NCBI RefSeq assembly: GCF_017894385.1
Contig: NZ_CP059560.1
Coordinates: 3,852,501-3,916,500, forward strand
Direction: 5' to 3'
Length of the DNA stretch: 64,000 bases
Source of the DNA: Aromatoleum petrolei
Lineage (GTDB): Bacteria; Pseudomonadota; Gammaproteobacteria; Burkholderiales; Rhodocyclaceae
Part shown: in pieces, positions 1-13,606 of the stretch
Layout: the number at the start of each line of letters is the position of its first letter
How positions within the stretch are numbered: the first letter of the stretch is position 1
Program-made: the position numbers and the translations under genes
The notes under the pieces: generated by a model
Seen by the model: the letters and a program-made list of their open reading frames with translations, nothing else
What the model was told of the DNA's origin: nothing
Databases searched by the model: none

Positions 1-4
1 TTAT

Positions 5-2890
<2,886 letters not shown>

Positions 2891-2975
2891 ATAACCCTGG
2901 ATCACAGCGAACTCAACACGCCATACAATCACACACCCCACACACTCCCTACTTCTCCCCTTTGTGACCCCTTAC

Positions 2976-3092
2976 AGTCTGACGACCATAGCGTCCCGGA
3001 ACCACTCCTTCCCATCCCGAACAGGACAGTGAAACAGGACCGCGCCGATGATAGTGCTCTCCTTGAGTGCGAAAGTAGGTCATCGACAGACT
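2976..3092 (+). rRNA. rrf: 5S ribosomal RNA
   Basis: 5S rRNA about 85 bases after the 23S end. The core GACGACCATAGCG, CCCATCCCGAACAGG and GCGAAAGTAGG blocks are present in order. AGTCTG at 2976-2981 pairs with CAGACT at 3087-3092, giving the terminal helix and fixing the ends to within a few bases. The 23S-5S spacer contains no tRNA. Confidence 0.95.
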
Positions 3093-3101
3093 AACTATTC
3101 C

Positions 3102-3141
3102 AAAAAAGCCGCTCAACCTCATCCGGTCGAGCGGCTTTTTT
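3102..3141 (+). terminator. rRNA operon rho-independent terminator
   Basis: Inverted repeat AAAAAAGCCGCTC (3102-3114) / GAGCGGCTTTTTT (3129-3141) with a 14-base loop. It starts about 10 bases after the 5S gene and ends in a run of six T. It would end rrn transcription. Confidence 0.95.
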
Positions 3142-3460
3142 ACGTCCACACACGCCGTTCGCTTGCTTGCGGCACGTTCGGCGCCTTCCGATACGCACTG
3201 TCTTTCCCTCGTGACATGGAGCGCCAGAATTGGCGGCCCGTAGATGGCGCGAGGGGGTCGAACACTGTCACAGTTTCGTGCTGGCAGGGCTCGATGCTGG
3301 CACATATAAAGCTAATTGGCGTCAGGTAGGACGTGCGTATTGAGCAAGGGGGATAACGGTGTCGCCTGACAGACGGGGCGGCGCGTGCCCAGCGTCTCGC
3401 GTGCGCGATACGGAGCAGGAGGGCGTCGTCGGTTCGTTGGTGTGTGAGAGGAGGAATGTG
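3142..3460. other. intergenic region, no gene seen
   Basis: About 320 bases between the rrn terminator and the VOC gene. No ORF here has high third-position GC and no tRNA can be folded. It presumably holds the promoter of the downstream gene. I could not identify a convincing -35/-10 pair. Confidence 0.5.
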
Positions 3461-3880
3461 ATGCTGGTTCAACCGTACCTGTTTTTCGATGGTCGTTGTG
3501 ACGAGGCGATAGCGTTCTATCGGGAGGTGCTCGGGGCTGAGGTGACGATGTTGATGCGTTTTCGTGATAGCCCGGATCCGCCGCCCCCTGGTGCTTTGCC
3601 GCCGGGATTCGAGGACAAGGTGATGCACGCGAATCTACGCGTCGGCGAGACCGAGGTGATGGTATCGGATGGCCCCTGCACGGGCGGACCGGGCTTTCGC
3701 GGCTTTGCGCTGACCGCGAGCCTCCCGGACGAGGCTGAAGCGGAGCGTGTCTTCGCTGCGCTCGCTGACGGCGGACAAGTTCAGATGGCACTCGAGAGGA
3801 CTTTCTGGTCTCCGCGCTTCGGCATGCTTACCGACCGATTCGGCGTGGCGTGGATGGTGATGGCGATGCCCAACGAGTAG
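3461..3880 (+). CDS. VOC-superfamily (PhnB-like) protein
   Basis: A 139-residue protein of the vicinal-oxygen-chelate (glyoxalase/bleomycin-resistance/PhnB) type. The N-terminal VQPYLFFDGRCDEAIAFYREVLGAEV matches the start of the PhnB/YjdN-like group, followed by a DKVMHANLRVGETEVMVSD strand block and a C-terminal FWSPRFGMLTDRFGVAWMV. Members are cytosolic. Most have no defined substrate, and 'PhnB' is a historical name that does not imply phosphonate metabolism. ATG 3461 was chosen because GAGAGGAGGA sits 5-10 bases upstream and homology begins there; the frame is open further upstream. It is a single-gene unit converging on hutC. Confidence 0.85.
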   Translation: MLVQPYLFFDGRCDEAIAFYREVLGAEVTMLMRFRDSPDPPPPGALPPGFEDKVMHANLRVGETEVMVSDGPCTGGPGFRGFALTASLPDEAEAERVFAALADGGQVQMALERTFWSPRFGMLTDRFGVAWMVMAMPNE

Positions 3881-3918
3881 GACACGTTCGAGGCGGAACG
3901 GGTGTGTTCCGCCGTGTC
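3881..3918. terminator. hairpin between VOC gene and hutC (possible bidirectional terminator)
   Basis: GACAC (3881-3885) and GGCGGAAC (3892-3899) pair with GTTCCGCC (3906-3913) and GTGTC (3914-3918), starting immediately after the VOC stop codon and lying between convergent genes. There is no T-run on either side, so it may slow or protect transcripts rather than act as a classical terminator. Confidence 0.5.
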
Positions 3919-3958
3919 TCAGGTGTACGGGCACCGTTGCGATTCGCCAGGTGTGGCG

Positions 3959-4711
3959 TCAAAGGCGGGTGCGCAGCGTGGAGCGCAGTTTGTAGCGGTC
4001 TCCGGGGTGAGTCAGGCGTGCGTAGCTGATGAGGTGTTCGTCGGACCAAGTGCGCCGAATCATCAACAGGCACGGGGTGATGGTGGTGATGTCGAGCGCG
4101 GCCGCGGTCTGCGGGTCCGCGAGGATGGCCTCGACGACGTGTTCAACATCGGAGATCGGGCAGGCTGCGACGAGGACTTCGTTCGGGGTGTGGCGCGAAA
4201 AATCGGTCTTGAGGTAGTCGGGTACCCACTTGGGATTGACGAAACGTTCCTCGAGCTGGATCGGCACGTCGTTTTCGCGATGAACGATCATGGTGTGGAA
4301 GACTCGGGTGCCGAGGCGAACGCCGAGACGAAGGGCAACTTCATCGTCGGCCTCGATGGCCTCGCGGGACAGTACGGTGTTGCCGTATGTATTGCCGCGG
4401 CCGCGGACCTCGGCTGCGATATTGAGCACTTCGTGGAGGGAGGACTCGGCCTTGCGGTCGGTGACGAAGGTGCCGAGCCCTGGCTGACGCACGAGGTATC
4501 CGCCCTGGACGAGATCGCGGATCGCCTTGTTGGCGGTCATGCGGCTGACGTGGAAATCGCGAGCGAGCTGTTCTTCCGGCGGGATCTGGTGATTGACCGG
4601 ATAGGTGCCGCTGCGAATCTTTTCGAGCAGAAATTCCTCGATCTGGCGGTAGCGGGGGACAGGGCTGGCCACGGCCGTTCCTTTTGCAGCGAATGTGATA
4701 TTCGCCATCAT
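3959..4711 (-). CDS. hutC: histidine utilization repressor HutC (GntR family)
   Basis: A 250-residue GntR/HutC-family repressor of the hut operon. The N-terminal winged helix (about residues 12-80, PRYRQIEEFLLEKIRSG, SRMTANKAIRDLV, GLGTFV) is followed by a UTRA effector domain, which in this family binds urocanate (family knowledge). It is the last gene of the operon, 88 bases after hutH, so it is likely autoregulated. The frame is open to an ATG at 4735, but that codon has no ribosome-binding site. ATG 4711 has GAGG about 10 bases upstream and gives the usual family length. The operator it probably binds is at 10276-10287. Confidence 0.92.
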   Translation of the reverse strand: MMANITFAAKGTAVASPVPRYRQIEEFLLEKIRSGTYPVNHQIPPEEQLARDFHVSRMTANKAIRDLVQGGYLVRQPGLGTFVTDRKAESSLHEVLNIAAEVRGRGNTYGNTVLSREAIEADDEVALRLGVRLGTRVFHTMIVHRENDVPIQLEERFVNPKWVPDYLKTDFSRHTPNEVLVAACPISDVEHVVEAILADPQTAAALDITTITPCLLMIRRTWSDEHLISYARLTHPGDRYKLRSTLRTRL

Positions 4712-4799
4712 ACAGCCGGCGACCTCGGGTGGCATGCAATGTGGGTGACGGTCCGGGCCCCGGTTGCGCGAGGAGCCCGGCGGGTCGTTGGCGATGGGG

Positions 4800-6359
4800 C
4801 TACGTGAGCGAGGGTAGCAGGCCGCGGGGCATCAGGCCGGACAGCACGCGTGTCTGGAGCAGGTTCGTCGCAGCAGCAATGTCGGGCGCGAAGTAGCGGT
4901 CGACCTCATAGAACGGCACCTTTGCACGTAGCGCGGCACGCGCCTCTTCCAGCTTCGGCGAACTCTTGTGACCGTCGCGGAAGTCGAGGCCCTGGCAGGC
5001 GGCGAGCCATTCGACGGCGAGGATGCCGCGCACGTTGTCGGCCATCGCCCACAGGCGGCGGCCGGCATTGGGGGCCATCGAGACGTGGTCTTCCTGGTTG
5101 GCCGAGGTCGGCAGGCTGTCGACGCTGGCCGGATGGGCGAGCGCCTTGTTGTCGCTGGCGAGGGCGGCGGCGGTGACCTGCGCGATCATGAAGCCTGAGT
5201 TCACGCCGCCGTTGGCGACGAGGAAGGCGGGCAACTGGGACATGTTCTTGTCCATCATCAGCGAGATCCGCCGCTCGGCGAGTGCGCCGATTTCGGCGAT
5301 GGCGAGCGCGAGGTTGTCGGCGGCCATCGCCACGGGTTCGGCATGGAAGTTGCCGCCGGAGAGGATGTCGTCTTCGTCGGCGAACACCAGTGGGTTGTCG
5401 GACACCGCGTTGGCTTCAACCGCCAGCACCTCGGCGGCCTGGCGGACTTGCGTGAGGCAGGCGCCCATGACCTGCGGTTGGCAGCGCAGCGAGTAGGGGT
5501 CCTGCACCTTGCCGCAGGCGACGTGCGACTGCGCGATCTCGCTGGTGTCCTCCAGCAGGTGGCGGTAGGCCGCGGCCGCGTCGATCTGGCCGCGCTGGCC
5601 GCGCGCGGCGTGGATGCGGGCGTCGAACGGCACGCGCGAGCCGAGCGCGGCTTCGACGGTGAGGCTGCCGCAGACGGTGGAGGCAGCGAACAGATCTTCG
5701 GCGTCGAAGAGGCCGCGCAGCGCGTAAGCGGTGGAGACTTGCGTGCCGTTGAGGAGCGCGAGGCCTTCCTTGGCGGCCAGCGTCAGCGGCTCGAGTCCGG
5801 CCACGGCGAGCGCCTCGACGGCGTGCAGCCATTTGCCCTGATGGCGCGCACGGCCTTCGCCGAGCAGCGTGAGCGACAGGTGGGCGAGCGGGGCGAGGTC
5901 ACCCGAGGCGCCGACCGAGCCCTTAGCCGGGATCTCGGGATAGACGCCCACATTGAGCAGGGCGATCAGCGCGTCGATGACCCGGCGGCGGATGCCGGAG
6001 AAGCCGCGGGCGAGGCTATTCACCTTGAGCAGCATGATCAGGCGCACGGTTGCGTCGTCGAGGGCTTCGCCGACGCCGCAGGCGTGCGACAGCACCAGCG
6101 AGCGCTGCAGGATCTCGAGGTCCTCGTGCGCGATGCGGGTCTGCGCGAGCAGGCCGAAGCCGGTGTTGATGCCGTAGGCGACGCGGTCCTCGTCGATCAC
6201 GCGGCGCACGCAGGCAACGCTGCGTTCGATGGCGTCGGAGGCGCTGTCGGGCAGGGTGACGCGGATCGGGTGCTCGTAGGCTTGGCGCAACTGGGCCAGC
6301 GTCAGCTCGCCGGGGACGAGCGTGAGTTCAATGCTCGGGTCGAAAGTCATTTCGGTCAC
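4800..6359 (-). CDS. hutH: histidine ammonia-lyase
   Basis: Catalyses the first step of histidine breakdown, L-histidine to trans-urocanate plus ammonia, in the cytosol. The 519 residues fit the family (about 510). The Ala-Ser-Gly triad that cyclises to the MIO electrophile is present near residue 150 in [14 protein letters not shown], as are YGINTGFG near the N-terminus and the conserved [14 protein letters not shown] block. The start is a GTG one base after the hutU stop, with AAGGAG six bases upstream. An in-frame ATG at 6350 with GAGGTG upstream is an alternative. This tight spacing implies translational coupling with hutU. Confidence 0.96.
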   Translation of the reverse strand: MTEMTFDPSIELTLVPGELTLAQLRQAYEHPIRVTLPDSASDAIERSVACVRRVIDEDRVAYGINTGFGLLAQTRIAHEDLEILQRSLVLSHACGVGEALDDATVRLIMLLKVNSLARGFSGIRRRVIDALIALLNVGVYPEIPAKGSVGASGDLAPLAHLSLTLLGEGRARHQGKWLHAVEALAVAGLEPLTLAAKEGLALLNGTQVSTAYALRGLFDAEDLFAASTVCGSLTVEAALGSRVPFDARIHAARGQRGQIDAAAAYRHLLEDTSEIAQSHVACGKVQDPYSLRCQPQVMGACLTQVRQAAEVLAVEANAVSDNPLVFADEDDILSGGNFHAEPVAMAADNLALAIAEIGALAERRISLMMDKNMSQLPAFLVANGGVNSGFMIAQVTAAALASDNKALAHPASVDSLPTSANQEDHVSMAPNAGRRLWAMADNVRGILAVEWLAACQGLDFRDGHKSSPKLEEARAALRAKVPFYEVDRYFAPDIAAATNLLQTRVLSGLMPRGLLPSLT

Positions 6360-6360
6360 C

Positions 6361-8064
<1,704 letters not shown>

Positions 8065-8105
8065 CGTGTTCTCCTTCGATGTGTCTGGATTTGACGGCCT
8101 TGGAT

Positions 8106-9047
8106 TCAGCCGTTCAGGGTCAAGGTGTGGATCAGTCGCGCGGCGACACGCGCCGTGCGCTGGTCGATGTCGAATGCAGGGTTGAGCTCGGCGAGGTCGG
8201 CGAGCCGGAGTTTGTCGCCGTCGCGCACGTGCTCGACGAGCGGTTCCAACAGCGCGAGCGACACCCCCCGCGCGGCCGGGGCGCTGACGCCAGGGGCCTC
8301 GCAGGCGGGCAGCACGTCGAGGTCGATGGTGAGATAGACGTGGTCGCACACGCCGATGAAGGCATCGAGTTCGCGGCCGATCTGCGCGAGGCTCATCGGC
8401 GTGATCTCGCGGTCCTCGCGGATCAGCACGTCGAGTTCGGTGGCGCGGCGGAACAGCGCGCGCGTGTTCGAGGCGCGGCTCACGCCGAGGCAGGCGTAGC
8501 GGAAGGGCCAGCCGCGCGCCGCACAATCCTCGGCGATCTGCGCGAAGGGGGTGCCGGACGAATGCGCATGAGCCGGGTCGCGCAGATCGAAATGGGCGTC
8601 GAAGTTGACGATGCCGATGCGCGGGGCGCTCTCCAGTGTGGCGAGATGGCGGGCGAGGCCCTGCCAGCTGCCCCACGCGACCTCGTGACCGCCGCCGAGG
8701 ACGATCGGAAGATGACCGGTGGCGAGCAGGGCGGAGACGTTCTCGGCGAGTCGTGTCTGTGCGGCATCGAGATCGCCGTCCTCGCAGCAGACGTCGCCCG
8801 CGTCGTAGGCCGGGCCTTCGCGGTGCCAGGCGAGGTTCGCGAGTGCCTTGCGGATCGCCGTGGGAGCCGCCGCTGCGCCGGAGCGGCCGTGATTGCGGCG
8901 CACGCCCTCGTCGCACGCGAAGCCGAGGACGGCCACGCCGGGCGCAGCGGCCCCGAGCGGGCGGATCGCCTGATGCCAGCGCAGGGTGTCGGCCTCCGGA
9001 TCGGTGCGCCCGGTCCAGGGGGCCGTGTCGATGCGGTCAGCGCTCAT
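8106..9047 (-). CDS. hutG: formimidoylglutamase (ureohydrolase family)
   Basis: Hydrolyses N-formimidoyl-L-glutamate to glutamate and formamide, the last step of the four-enzyme hut pathway. The 313 residues are of arginase/agmatinase type. The manganese-binding motifs are intact: [18 protein letters not shown] and TIDLDVLPA. Identification as HutG rather than arginase or agmatinase rests on position between hutI and hutU and on length. Its start overlaps the hutI end by 11 bases. A deiminase (hutF) is not present, so the direct formimidoylglutamase route is implied. Confidence 0.92.
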   Translation of the reverse strand: MSADRIDTAPWTGRTDPEADTLRWHQAIRPLGAAAPGVAVLGFACDEGVRRNHGRSGAAAAPTAIRKALANLAWHREGPAYDAGDVCCEDGDLDAAQTRLAENVSALLATGHLPIVLGGGHEVAWGSWQGLARHLATLESAPRIGIVNFDAHFDLRDPAHAHSSGTPFAQIAEDCAARGWPFRYACLGVSRASNTRALFRRATELDVLIREDREITPMSLAQIGRELDAFIGVCDHVYLTIDLDVLPACEAPGVSAPAARGVSLALLEPLVEHVRDGDKLRLADLAELNPAFDIDQRTARVAARLIHTLTLNG

Positions 9048-10251
9048 CGGTGAGCCTCCCGTCGAAGACGCGCTGGCGCAGGCGTCCCGGCTGCACCGCG
9101 TAGGCGAGCTCGTTGGGGCTTGAGACGTCCCACACGCACAGATCCGCGCGCAGCCCCTCGGCGATGCGCCCGCCGTCGGTCAGCCCGAGCGCGCGGGCGG
9201 CGTTGGCGGTCATGCCCGCGAGAGCCTCGCACGGGGTCAGGCGGAACAGCGTGCAGGCGAGGTTGAGCATCAAGGTGGGCATGAACATCGGGGAACTGCC
9301 GGGGTTGGCGTCGGTTGCGACGGCGATGGGCACGCCGTGGCGGCGCAGGGCGTCGACCGGCGGCAACTGCGTTTCGCGCAGCGTCAGAAAGGCGCCCGGC
9401 AGGAGCGTCGCGACCGTGCCGGCTTCGGCCAGGGCGCGCACACCGACTTCGTCGAGGTACTCGACGTGGTCGGCCGACAGCGCACCGTGGCGCGCCGCGA
9501 GCGCCCCGCCGCCAAGGTTCGAGAGCTGCTCGGCGTGCGCCTTCACGTGCAGGCCGTGGCGCGCGGCGGCCTCGAACACGCGTTCGCATTGCGCGGGGCT
9601 GAACGCGATGCCCTCGCAGAACACGTCGACCGCGTCGGCGAGTCCTTCGGATGCGGCGGCGGGGATCATCTCCTCGCAAACGAGGCGGATGTAGCCATCC
9701 TTGTCGTCCTGGTATTCGGGGGGGAGGGCGTGGGCACCGAGCAGCGTCGTCGCGACGCGCACGGGCAAGGTCTCTCCCAGGCGCCGCGCGACGCGCAGCA
9801 TCTTCAGCTCGTCGGCCACCGTGAGGCCGTAGCCGGACTTGATCTCCACCGTGGTGACGCCGTCGGCCATCAGGGCGCCGAGCCGCGGCAGGGCCGTGGC
9901 GAGGAGTTCGTCCTCGCTGGCTGCACGCGTCGCGCGCACGGTGCTGAGGATGCCGCCGCCGGACTGGGCGATCTCGGCATAGCTCGCGCCTGCGAGGCGG
10001 CGGGCGAACTCGTCGGCGCGGTTGCCGGCGAACACGAGGTGGGTATGGCAGTCGATGAGGCCGGGGGTCATGACGCCGCCGCGGCCCATTTCCGTTGCGC
10101 CGTCGAGGTCGGCGGCAGTCAGCGCATCGCTCGCGCACAGCCTCGCGATGCGGCCACGATCGACCAGTACCGCCATCGGTGCGGGGAGTTGATGTCTGCC
10201 GTCGAAGATCGTCAGATCGCGCCAGAGCAGACGGGGGTGAGCCGGGGGCAT
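9037..10251 (-). CDS. hutI: imidazolonepropionase
   Basis: Amidohydrolase that opens 4-imidazolone-5-propionate to N-formimidoyl-L-glutamate. The 404 residues are normal. Metal and substrate motifs are present: [48 protein letters not shown] and [10 protein letters not shown]. It is the first gene of the operon. ATG 10251 follows GAGGCTCACCG; a longer frame to 10287 would begin inside the operator and is unlikely. The leader from the predicted transcription start is about 25 bases. Confidence 0.96.
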   Translation of the reverse strand: MPPAHPRLLWRDLTIFDGRHQLPAPMAVLVDRGRIARLCASDALTAADLDGATEMGRGGVMTPGLIDCHTHLVFAGNRADEFARRLAGASYAEIAQSGGGILSTVRATRAASEDELLATALPRLGALMADGVTTVEIKSGYGLTVADELKMLRVARRLGETLPVRVATTLLGAHALPPEYQDDKDGYIRLVCEEMIPAAASEGLADAVDVFCEGIAFSPAQCERVFEAAARHGLHVKAHAEQLSNLGGGALAARHGALSADHVEYLDEVGVRALAEAGTVATLLPGAFLTLRETQLPPVDALRRHGVPIAVATDANPGSSPMFMPTLMLNLACTLFRLTPCEALAGMTANAARALGLTDGGRIAEGLRADLCVWDVSSPNELAYAVQPGRLRQRVFDGRLTDER

Positions 10252-10275
10252 CGGTGAGCCTCTGTGTTTGCGATG

Positions 10276-10287
10276 TTGTATATACAA
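10276..10287. promoter_or_regulatory. HutC-type operator TTGTATATACAA
   Basis: A perfect 12-base palindrome 25 bases upstream of hutI. It matches the TGTATATACA-like sites bound by HutC/GntR-family repressors and overlaps the predicted -10 hexamer of the hut promoter. That geometry is typical of direct repression. HutC is encoded at the end of the same operon. Confidence 0.8.
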
Positions 10288-10312
10288 TAGAATCGCTACG
10301 ACGAGGCGTCAA
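10284..10312 (-). promoter_or_regulatory. sigma-70 promoter of the hut operon
   Basis: Reading the minus strand, TTGACG (10312-10307) and TATTGT (10289-10284) are separated by exactly 17 bases. The -10 box shares four bases with the HutC-type palindrome, and transcription would start inside or just beyond it. Confidence 0.75.
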
Positions 10313-10507
10313 GAAGAAATTTTTGCGGAACTGCCCATCCGGATTCCGGTGCCATCGCCGCTCTGCGATTCTGCCGCTAACGCTCAGAATGTTGGGCGCC
10401 TGGCGCAGGATCGCAGGGGTGGCGAGATCGCTTCGGGGCGCGGGTGAGATTACTTCCTCCTCGTGTCCGTGCGTCGGTCGCCAGTGTCAGCTTGGGGCTA
10501 ATTAGAA

Positions 10508-10714
10508 ATGTATAGACAGATGGAGATTGGACGGAGACACCCGGTCGCCGAGAGGAAAACGCCGGGCGAGGGGCGGAAGCTGTCGAGGCTTGCAGCCGGG
10601 GCGGATCGGGGAATGCTGTGGAAGAACGGCGGAGGCGTGACTCTGGAAGTCGCCCTCCAGCCGGCCGGTGCAGGGCTGACGGACTTCGACTGGCGCGTCA
10701 GCAGTGCGCCCTGA
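10508..10714 (+). pseudogene. hutD: truncated hutD remnant
   Basis: A 68-codon frame whose second half reads MLWKNGGGVTLEVALQPAGA followed by LTDFDWRVS. This is the diagnostic N-terminal block of HutD, a cupin-fold protein of about 190 residues associated with histidine utilisation. The frame stops right after this block (SSAP, stop), so about three quarters of the protein is missing. Only 16 bases separate it from the end of the convergent Lrp gene, which suggests a deletion junction near 10705-10730. The first half of the frame is less HutD-like. It is divergent from the hut operon. Confidence 0.75.
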
Positions 10715-10730
10715 AGGCTGCGCCCATCGC

Positions 10731-11162
10731 TCAGGAGCTTTCGCCGCGGTAGCTCGCGAGGTGGATGCTGGTTTCCGTGTGCTGGATGCTGCGGATCAAC
10801 CGGATGCGTTCGAGCACGTTCGACAGCTCCGTGAGGTTCTCCGCGCGCAGCTCCGCGAGCAGGTCCCAGCGGCCGTTGGTGTCGTGCAGCGATGCGACGC
10901 CCGGCTCGCCGAGCAGGCTGGCGATCACGGAGCGCGTCTCGTTGCCGGCGACGACGATGCTCATCCACGCGCGGATCTCGTTCGGCTGCGAGTCGGGCCG
11001 TAGCTTCACCGTGTAGCCGACGATGATCCCGTCGTTTTCGAGCTTGGTGATGCGGTTCGTGACGGTGCCGCGCGACACCTTCAACTTGTGTGCGAGGTTC
11101 GCGACGCTCATCCGCGCGTCGTTGCGCAGGAGGCTGATCAGTTGCTGGTCCAGGCTGTCCAT
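10731..11162 (-). CDS. Lrp/AsnC-family transcriptional regulator
   Basis: A 143-residue DNA-binding regulator with an N-terminal helix-turn-helix (about residues 1-50: LDQQLISLLRNDAR, SVANLAHKLKVSRGTVTNRI) and a C-terminal AsnC/RAM ligand-binding domain. It is divergent from ornithine cyclodeaminase across a 148-base AT-rich gap. Local regulation of that gene by an amino acid is the natural inference (compare family members controlling arginine/ornithine catabolism). The effector is not visible from sequence. Confidence 0.9.
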   Translation of the reverse strand: MDSLDQQLISLLRNDARMSVANLAHKLKVSRGTVTNRITKLENDGIIVGYTVKLRPDSQPNEIRAWMSIVVAGNETRSVIASLLGEPGVASLHDTNGRWDLLAELRAENLTELSNVLERIRLIRSIQHTETSIHLASYRGESS

Positions 11163-11310
11163 TTTGTCGAACTGTCAGTAATGGTTATCGAAATGACCAC
11201 TTTTTTATCAAAATAGCACAGTTGGTGTCATTTTTATTGACGCGGAACTGGTCGATCATGTCCTCAGTGAATCACAAGGCATCACGCCATACACCAGTGA
11301 GGACGAGACC
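11163..11310. promoter_or_regulatory. divergent Lrp-ocd control region
   Basis: An AT-rich gap between the divergent Lrp-type gene and ornithine cyclodeaminase, with a T6 run, TTATCAAAATAGCAC and an imperfect inverted repeat TGGT-N10-ACCA near 11182-11199. It is a plausible Lrp-type operator region for both genes. No single box is certain. Confidence 0.5.
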
Positions 11311-12387
11311 ATGAGAACGAGTAACCGCATCCCCACCCGCTTCCTCAGTGCCGAGCGCGCCGCAGAGCTCGTCGCTGCCAAAGGTCTCGCGAACTGTCTC
11401 GCGGGTATGGCCGAGTACATCCGGGCCGACTTCCTGCGCTGGAACGAGTTCGAGAAGACCGCCCGTGTCGCCAACCATTCGGACGACGGTGTGATCGAAC
11501 TGATGCCGATCTCGGACGACTCCCTGTACTCCTTCAAGTACGTGAATGGTCATCCGAAGAATCATCGCTTCGGCCTGAGCACGGTGATGGCCTTTGGCGT
11601 GCTGGCCGACGTCGACACCGGCGCGCCGACGCTCGTCAGCGAGCTGACCCTGACCACCGCACTGCGCACCGCCGCGACCTCGGCGATGGCCGCACGCGTG
11701 CTGGCGCGTCCCGACAGCAAGCGCATGGCGCTCATCGGTAACGGCGCGCAGAGCGAGTTCCAGGCGTTGGCCTTTCACCACCTGCTGGGCATCACCGAGT
11801 TCCATCTTTACGACGTGGATTCCGCGGCGACCGACAAGCTGATGCGCAATCTCGACCGCATGGGCCTCTCTGCGAAGCGCTTTAGCAGCACGCGGGACGC
11901 CGTGAAGGGCTGCGACATCGTCACCACCGTGACGGCCGACAAGACCAATGCGACGATCCTGACCGCCGACATGATCGAGCCGGGCATGCACATCAACGGT
12001 GTCGGCGGCGACTGCCCGGGCAAGACCGAGCTGCATGCCGACGTGCTGCGCATGGGTCGCGTGTTCTGCGAATTCGAGCCGCAGTCGCGCGTCGAGGGTG
12101 ACATGCAGCAGATGCCGGCGGACTTCGAGGTGATTGAGTTGTGGAACGTGCTTTCGGGCAAGGTGCCGGGGCGCCTGTTGGCGGACGAAGTGACGGTGTT
12201 CGACTCGGTGGGCTTCGCGCTGGAGGACTTCTCGGCGCTGCGCTTCATGGGCGATCTGGCGATGGAGCTGGGTGTCAAGGAGGAGATCTCGCTGATTCCC
12301 GACCTGGCCGACCCGAAGAACCTGTTCGGCTCGGTGCCGGTCGCCGCTGCGCCGCGAGCAGTGGTTCGCGAGTTGCAGGTGGCCTGA
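11311..12387 (+). CDS. ocd: ornithine cyclodeaminase
   Basis: NAD-dependent conversion of L-ornithine to L-proline plus ammonia, in the OCD/mu-crystallin family. The 358 residues match the Pseudomonas/Agrobacterium OCD size. Seen are FKYVNGHPKNHRFGLSTVMAFG, the conserved SELTLTTALRTAATSAMAA, the nucleotide-binding ALIGNGAQSEFQALAF and the catalytic-loop region INGVGGDCPGKTELH. The start is supported by GTGAGGACGAGACC upstream. It is a single-gene unit facing the Lrp regulator. It likely lets the cell use arginine/ornithine, joining the neighbouring histidine operon as an amino-acid catabolic area. Confidence 0.92.
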   Translation: MRTSNRIPTRFLSAERAAELVAAKGLANCLAGMAEYIRADFLRWNEFEKTARVANHSDDGVIELMPISDDSLYSFKYVNGHPKNHRFGLSTVMAFGVLADVDTGAPTLVSELTLTTALRTAATSAMAARVLARPDSKRMALIGNGAQSEFQALAFHHLLGITEFHLYDVDSAATDKLMRNLDRMGLSAKRFSSTRDAVKGCDIVTTVTADKTNATILTADMIEPGMHINGVGGDCPGKTELHADVLRMGRVFCEFEPQSRVEGDMQQMPADFEVIELWNVLSGKVPGRLLADEVTVFDSVGFALEDFSALRFMGDLAMELGVKEEISLIPDLADPKNLFGSVPVAAAPRAVVRELQVA

Positions 12388-12479
12388 GGCAAATCGGGGC
12401 GGCGTCGACGTGAGGCCGGCCCTCCGCGGCGCTCGGCCATCCGTACCGCTCCGGAGGCAAGGGTTTCCTTCCGCCGTCC

Positions 12480-13406
12480 TTACGCCGCGCGTTCCGATGC
12501 GGGCGTCTGCGCGCGCCGGTAGGCGGCCGCTTCGGCCAGCAGCCAGTCGGTAAAACGGCGCAGCGCCGGGTTCGTGCTCGGCGGGTCGGGGTAGACGAGG
12601 TGGTAGCCCGTCTCGGACGGCAGCGGCAGATGGAATGGGATGACGAGCTTCCCCGATTCCAATTCGCTGAGTGCGAGAAAGCGCGGCACGAGCGCCACGC
12701 CCAGTCCCGCGCTGGCCGCCTCCACGAGCATCGAGAACAGGTCGAAGCGCGGGCCGCCCATCGCGTCGACGTCCTTCACGCCTGCCGCTTCGAACCAGCG
12801 CTGCCACGCGGCGTGACGATTCACCTGATGCAGCAGCGGCAGGCGCGCGAGCTCGCGCGGTTCCGTGCAGGGATGGTCGCGCAGCAGCGCCGGGCTGCAC
12901 ACCGGCACCAACTCCTCGCCGAAGAGCGGGTGTGAGATTGCGCCCGGCCAGGCGGGCGAGCCGAAATGGACCGCCGCATCGAATGCCGTCTCCGTGAAAA
13001 CGAAGGGGTCGGAACGCGTGGTCAGGTTCACCGTGATTTCCGGATTGGCCGCGTGAAAGTGGGCGAGCCGCGGAATCAGCCAGCGCGAACCGAAGGTCGG
13101 GATCACTGCGAGTTCCAGCACGTTGCGCTCGCCGCGGTGCGACATCAGTGAAACCGTATGGCGCTCGAGGCGATCGAGGTCTTCGGCAATGCGCTTTGCG
13201 TAGATCGCTCCGGCCTCGGTCAGCGAGATGCGCTTCTTGATACGGTTGAACAGCGGCACGCCGAGATAATCCTCCAGCGACGCGATCTGCTTGCAGACCG
13301 CGCTCTGCGTGAGCGACAGCGCGTCGGCTGCGCGCGTGAAACTCAGGTGGCGCGCGGCGGCGTCGAATGCAACGAGCGCCTCGATGCTGGGGATGCGCCG
13401 GCGCAT
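12480..13406 (-). CDS. LysR-family transcriptional regulator (GcvA-like)
   Basis: A 308-residue LysR regulator. It has an N-terminal winged helix (residues 5-65: SIEALVAFDAAARHLSFTRAADAL, then LTQSAVCKQIASLEDYLGVPLF) and a periplasmic-binding-like co-inducer domain. The FTRAADALSLTQSAVCKQI block resembles the GcvA/AmpR-type subgroup. The frame extends to 13514, but ATG 13406 carries GGAGGAA seven bases upstream and starts at the family N-terminus. It is convergent with ocd and divergent from the small ORF at 13607. The target is unknown. Confidence 0.88.
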   Translation of the reverse strand: MRRRIPSIEALVAFDAAARHLSFTRAADALSLTQSAVCKQIASLEDYLGVPLFNRIKKRISLTEAGAIYAKRIAEDLDRLERHTVSLMSHRGERNVLELAVIPTFGSRWLIPRLAHFHAANPEITVNLTTRSDPFVFTETAFDAAVHFGSPAWPGAISHPLFGEELVPVCSPALLRDHPCTEPRELARLPLLHQVNRHAAWQRWFEAAGVKDVDAMGGPRFDLFSMLVEAASAGLGVALVPRFLALSELESGKLVIPFHLPLPSETGYHLVYPDPPSTNPALRRFTDWLLAEAAAYRRAQTPASERAA

Positions 13407-13606
13407 GGGTACTTCCTCCGAGTCATGATCTTCGTAGTTTATTTCGTTTGAGCATGTCCGGCGCTTGAACAAGAATTCGCCTCGGCCAGTCGGCACCCCT
13501 ATAACGACAAACAACGCCAGTACGTGGACAGGGAATGAGGAGCATCGCTCCGGGTAGGCCGATTGATTTCCTTCTTTTCAAGACGCTCGAATCGGAGATT
13601 GCAGCA

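Noticed and set aside
2891..2975. tRNA in the 23S-5S spacer
   Set aside because: No cloverleaf or TTCRANNC T-loop found.
8065..8916. Long N-terminal extension of the hutU reading frame into hutG
   Set aside because: It is the opposite-phase shadow of hutG, is Arg/Pro-rich, and a strong ribosome-binding site marks the true hutU start at 8064.
11272..12900. 542-codon minus-strand ORF across ornithine cyclodeaminase
   Set aside because: Antisense shadow produced by the high third-position GC of ocd; the sequence has no family match and no start signal.
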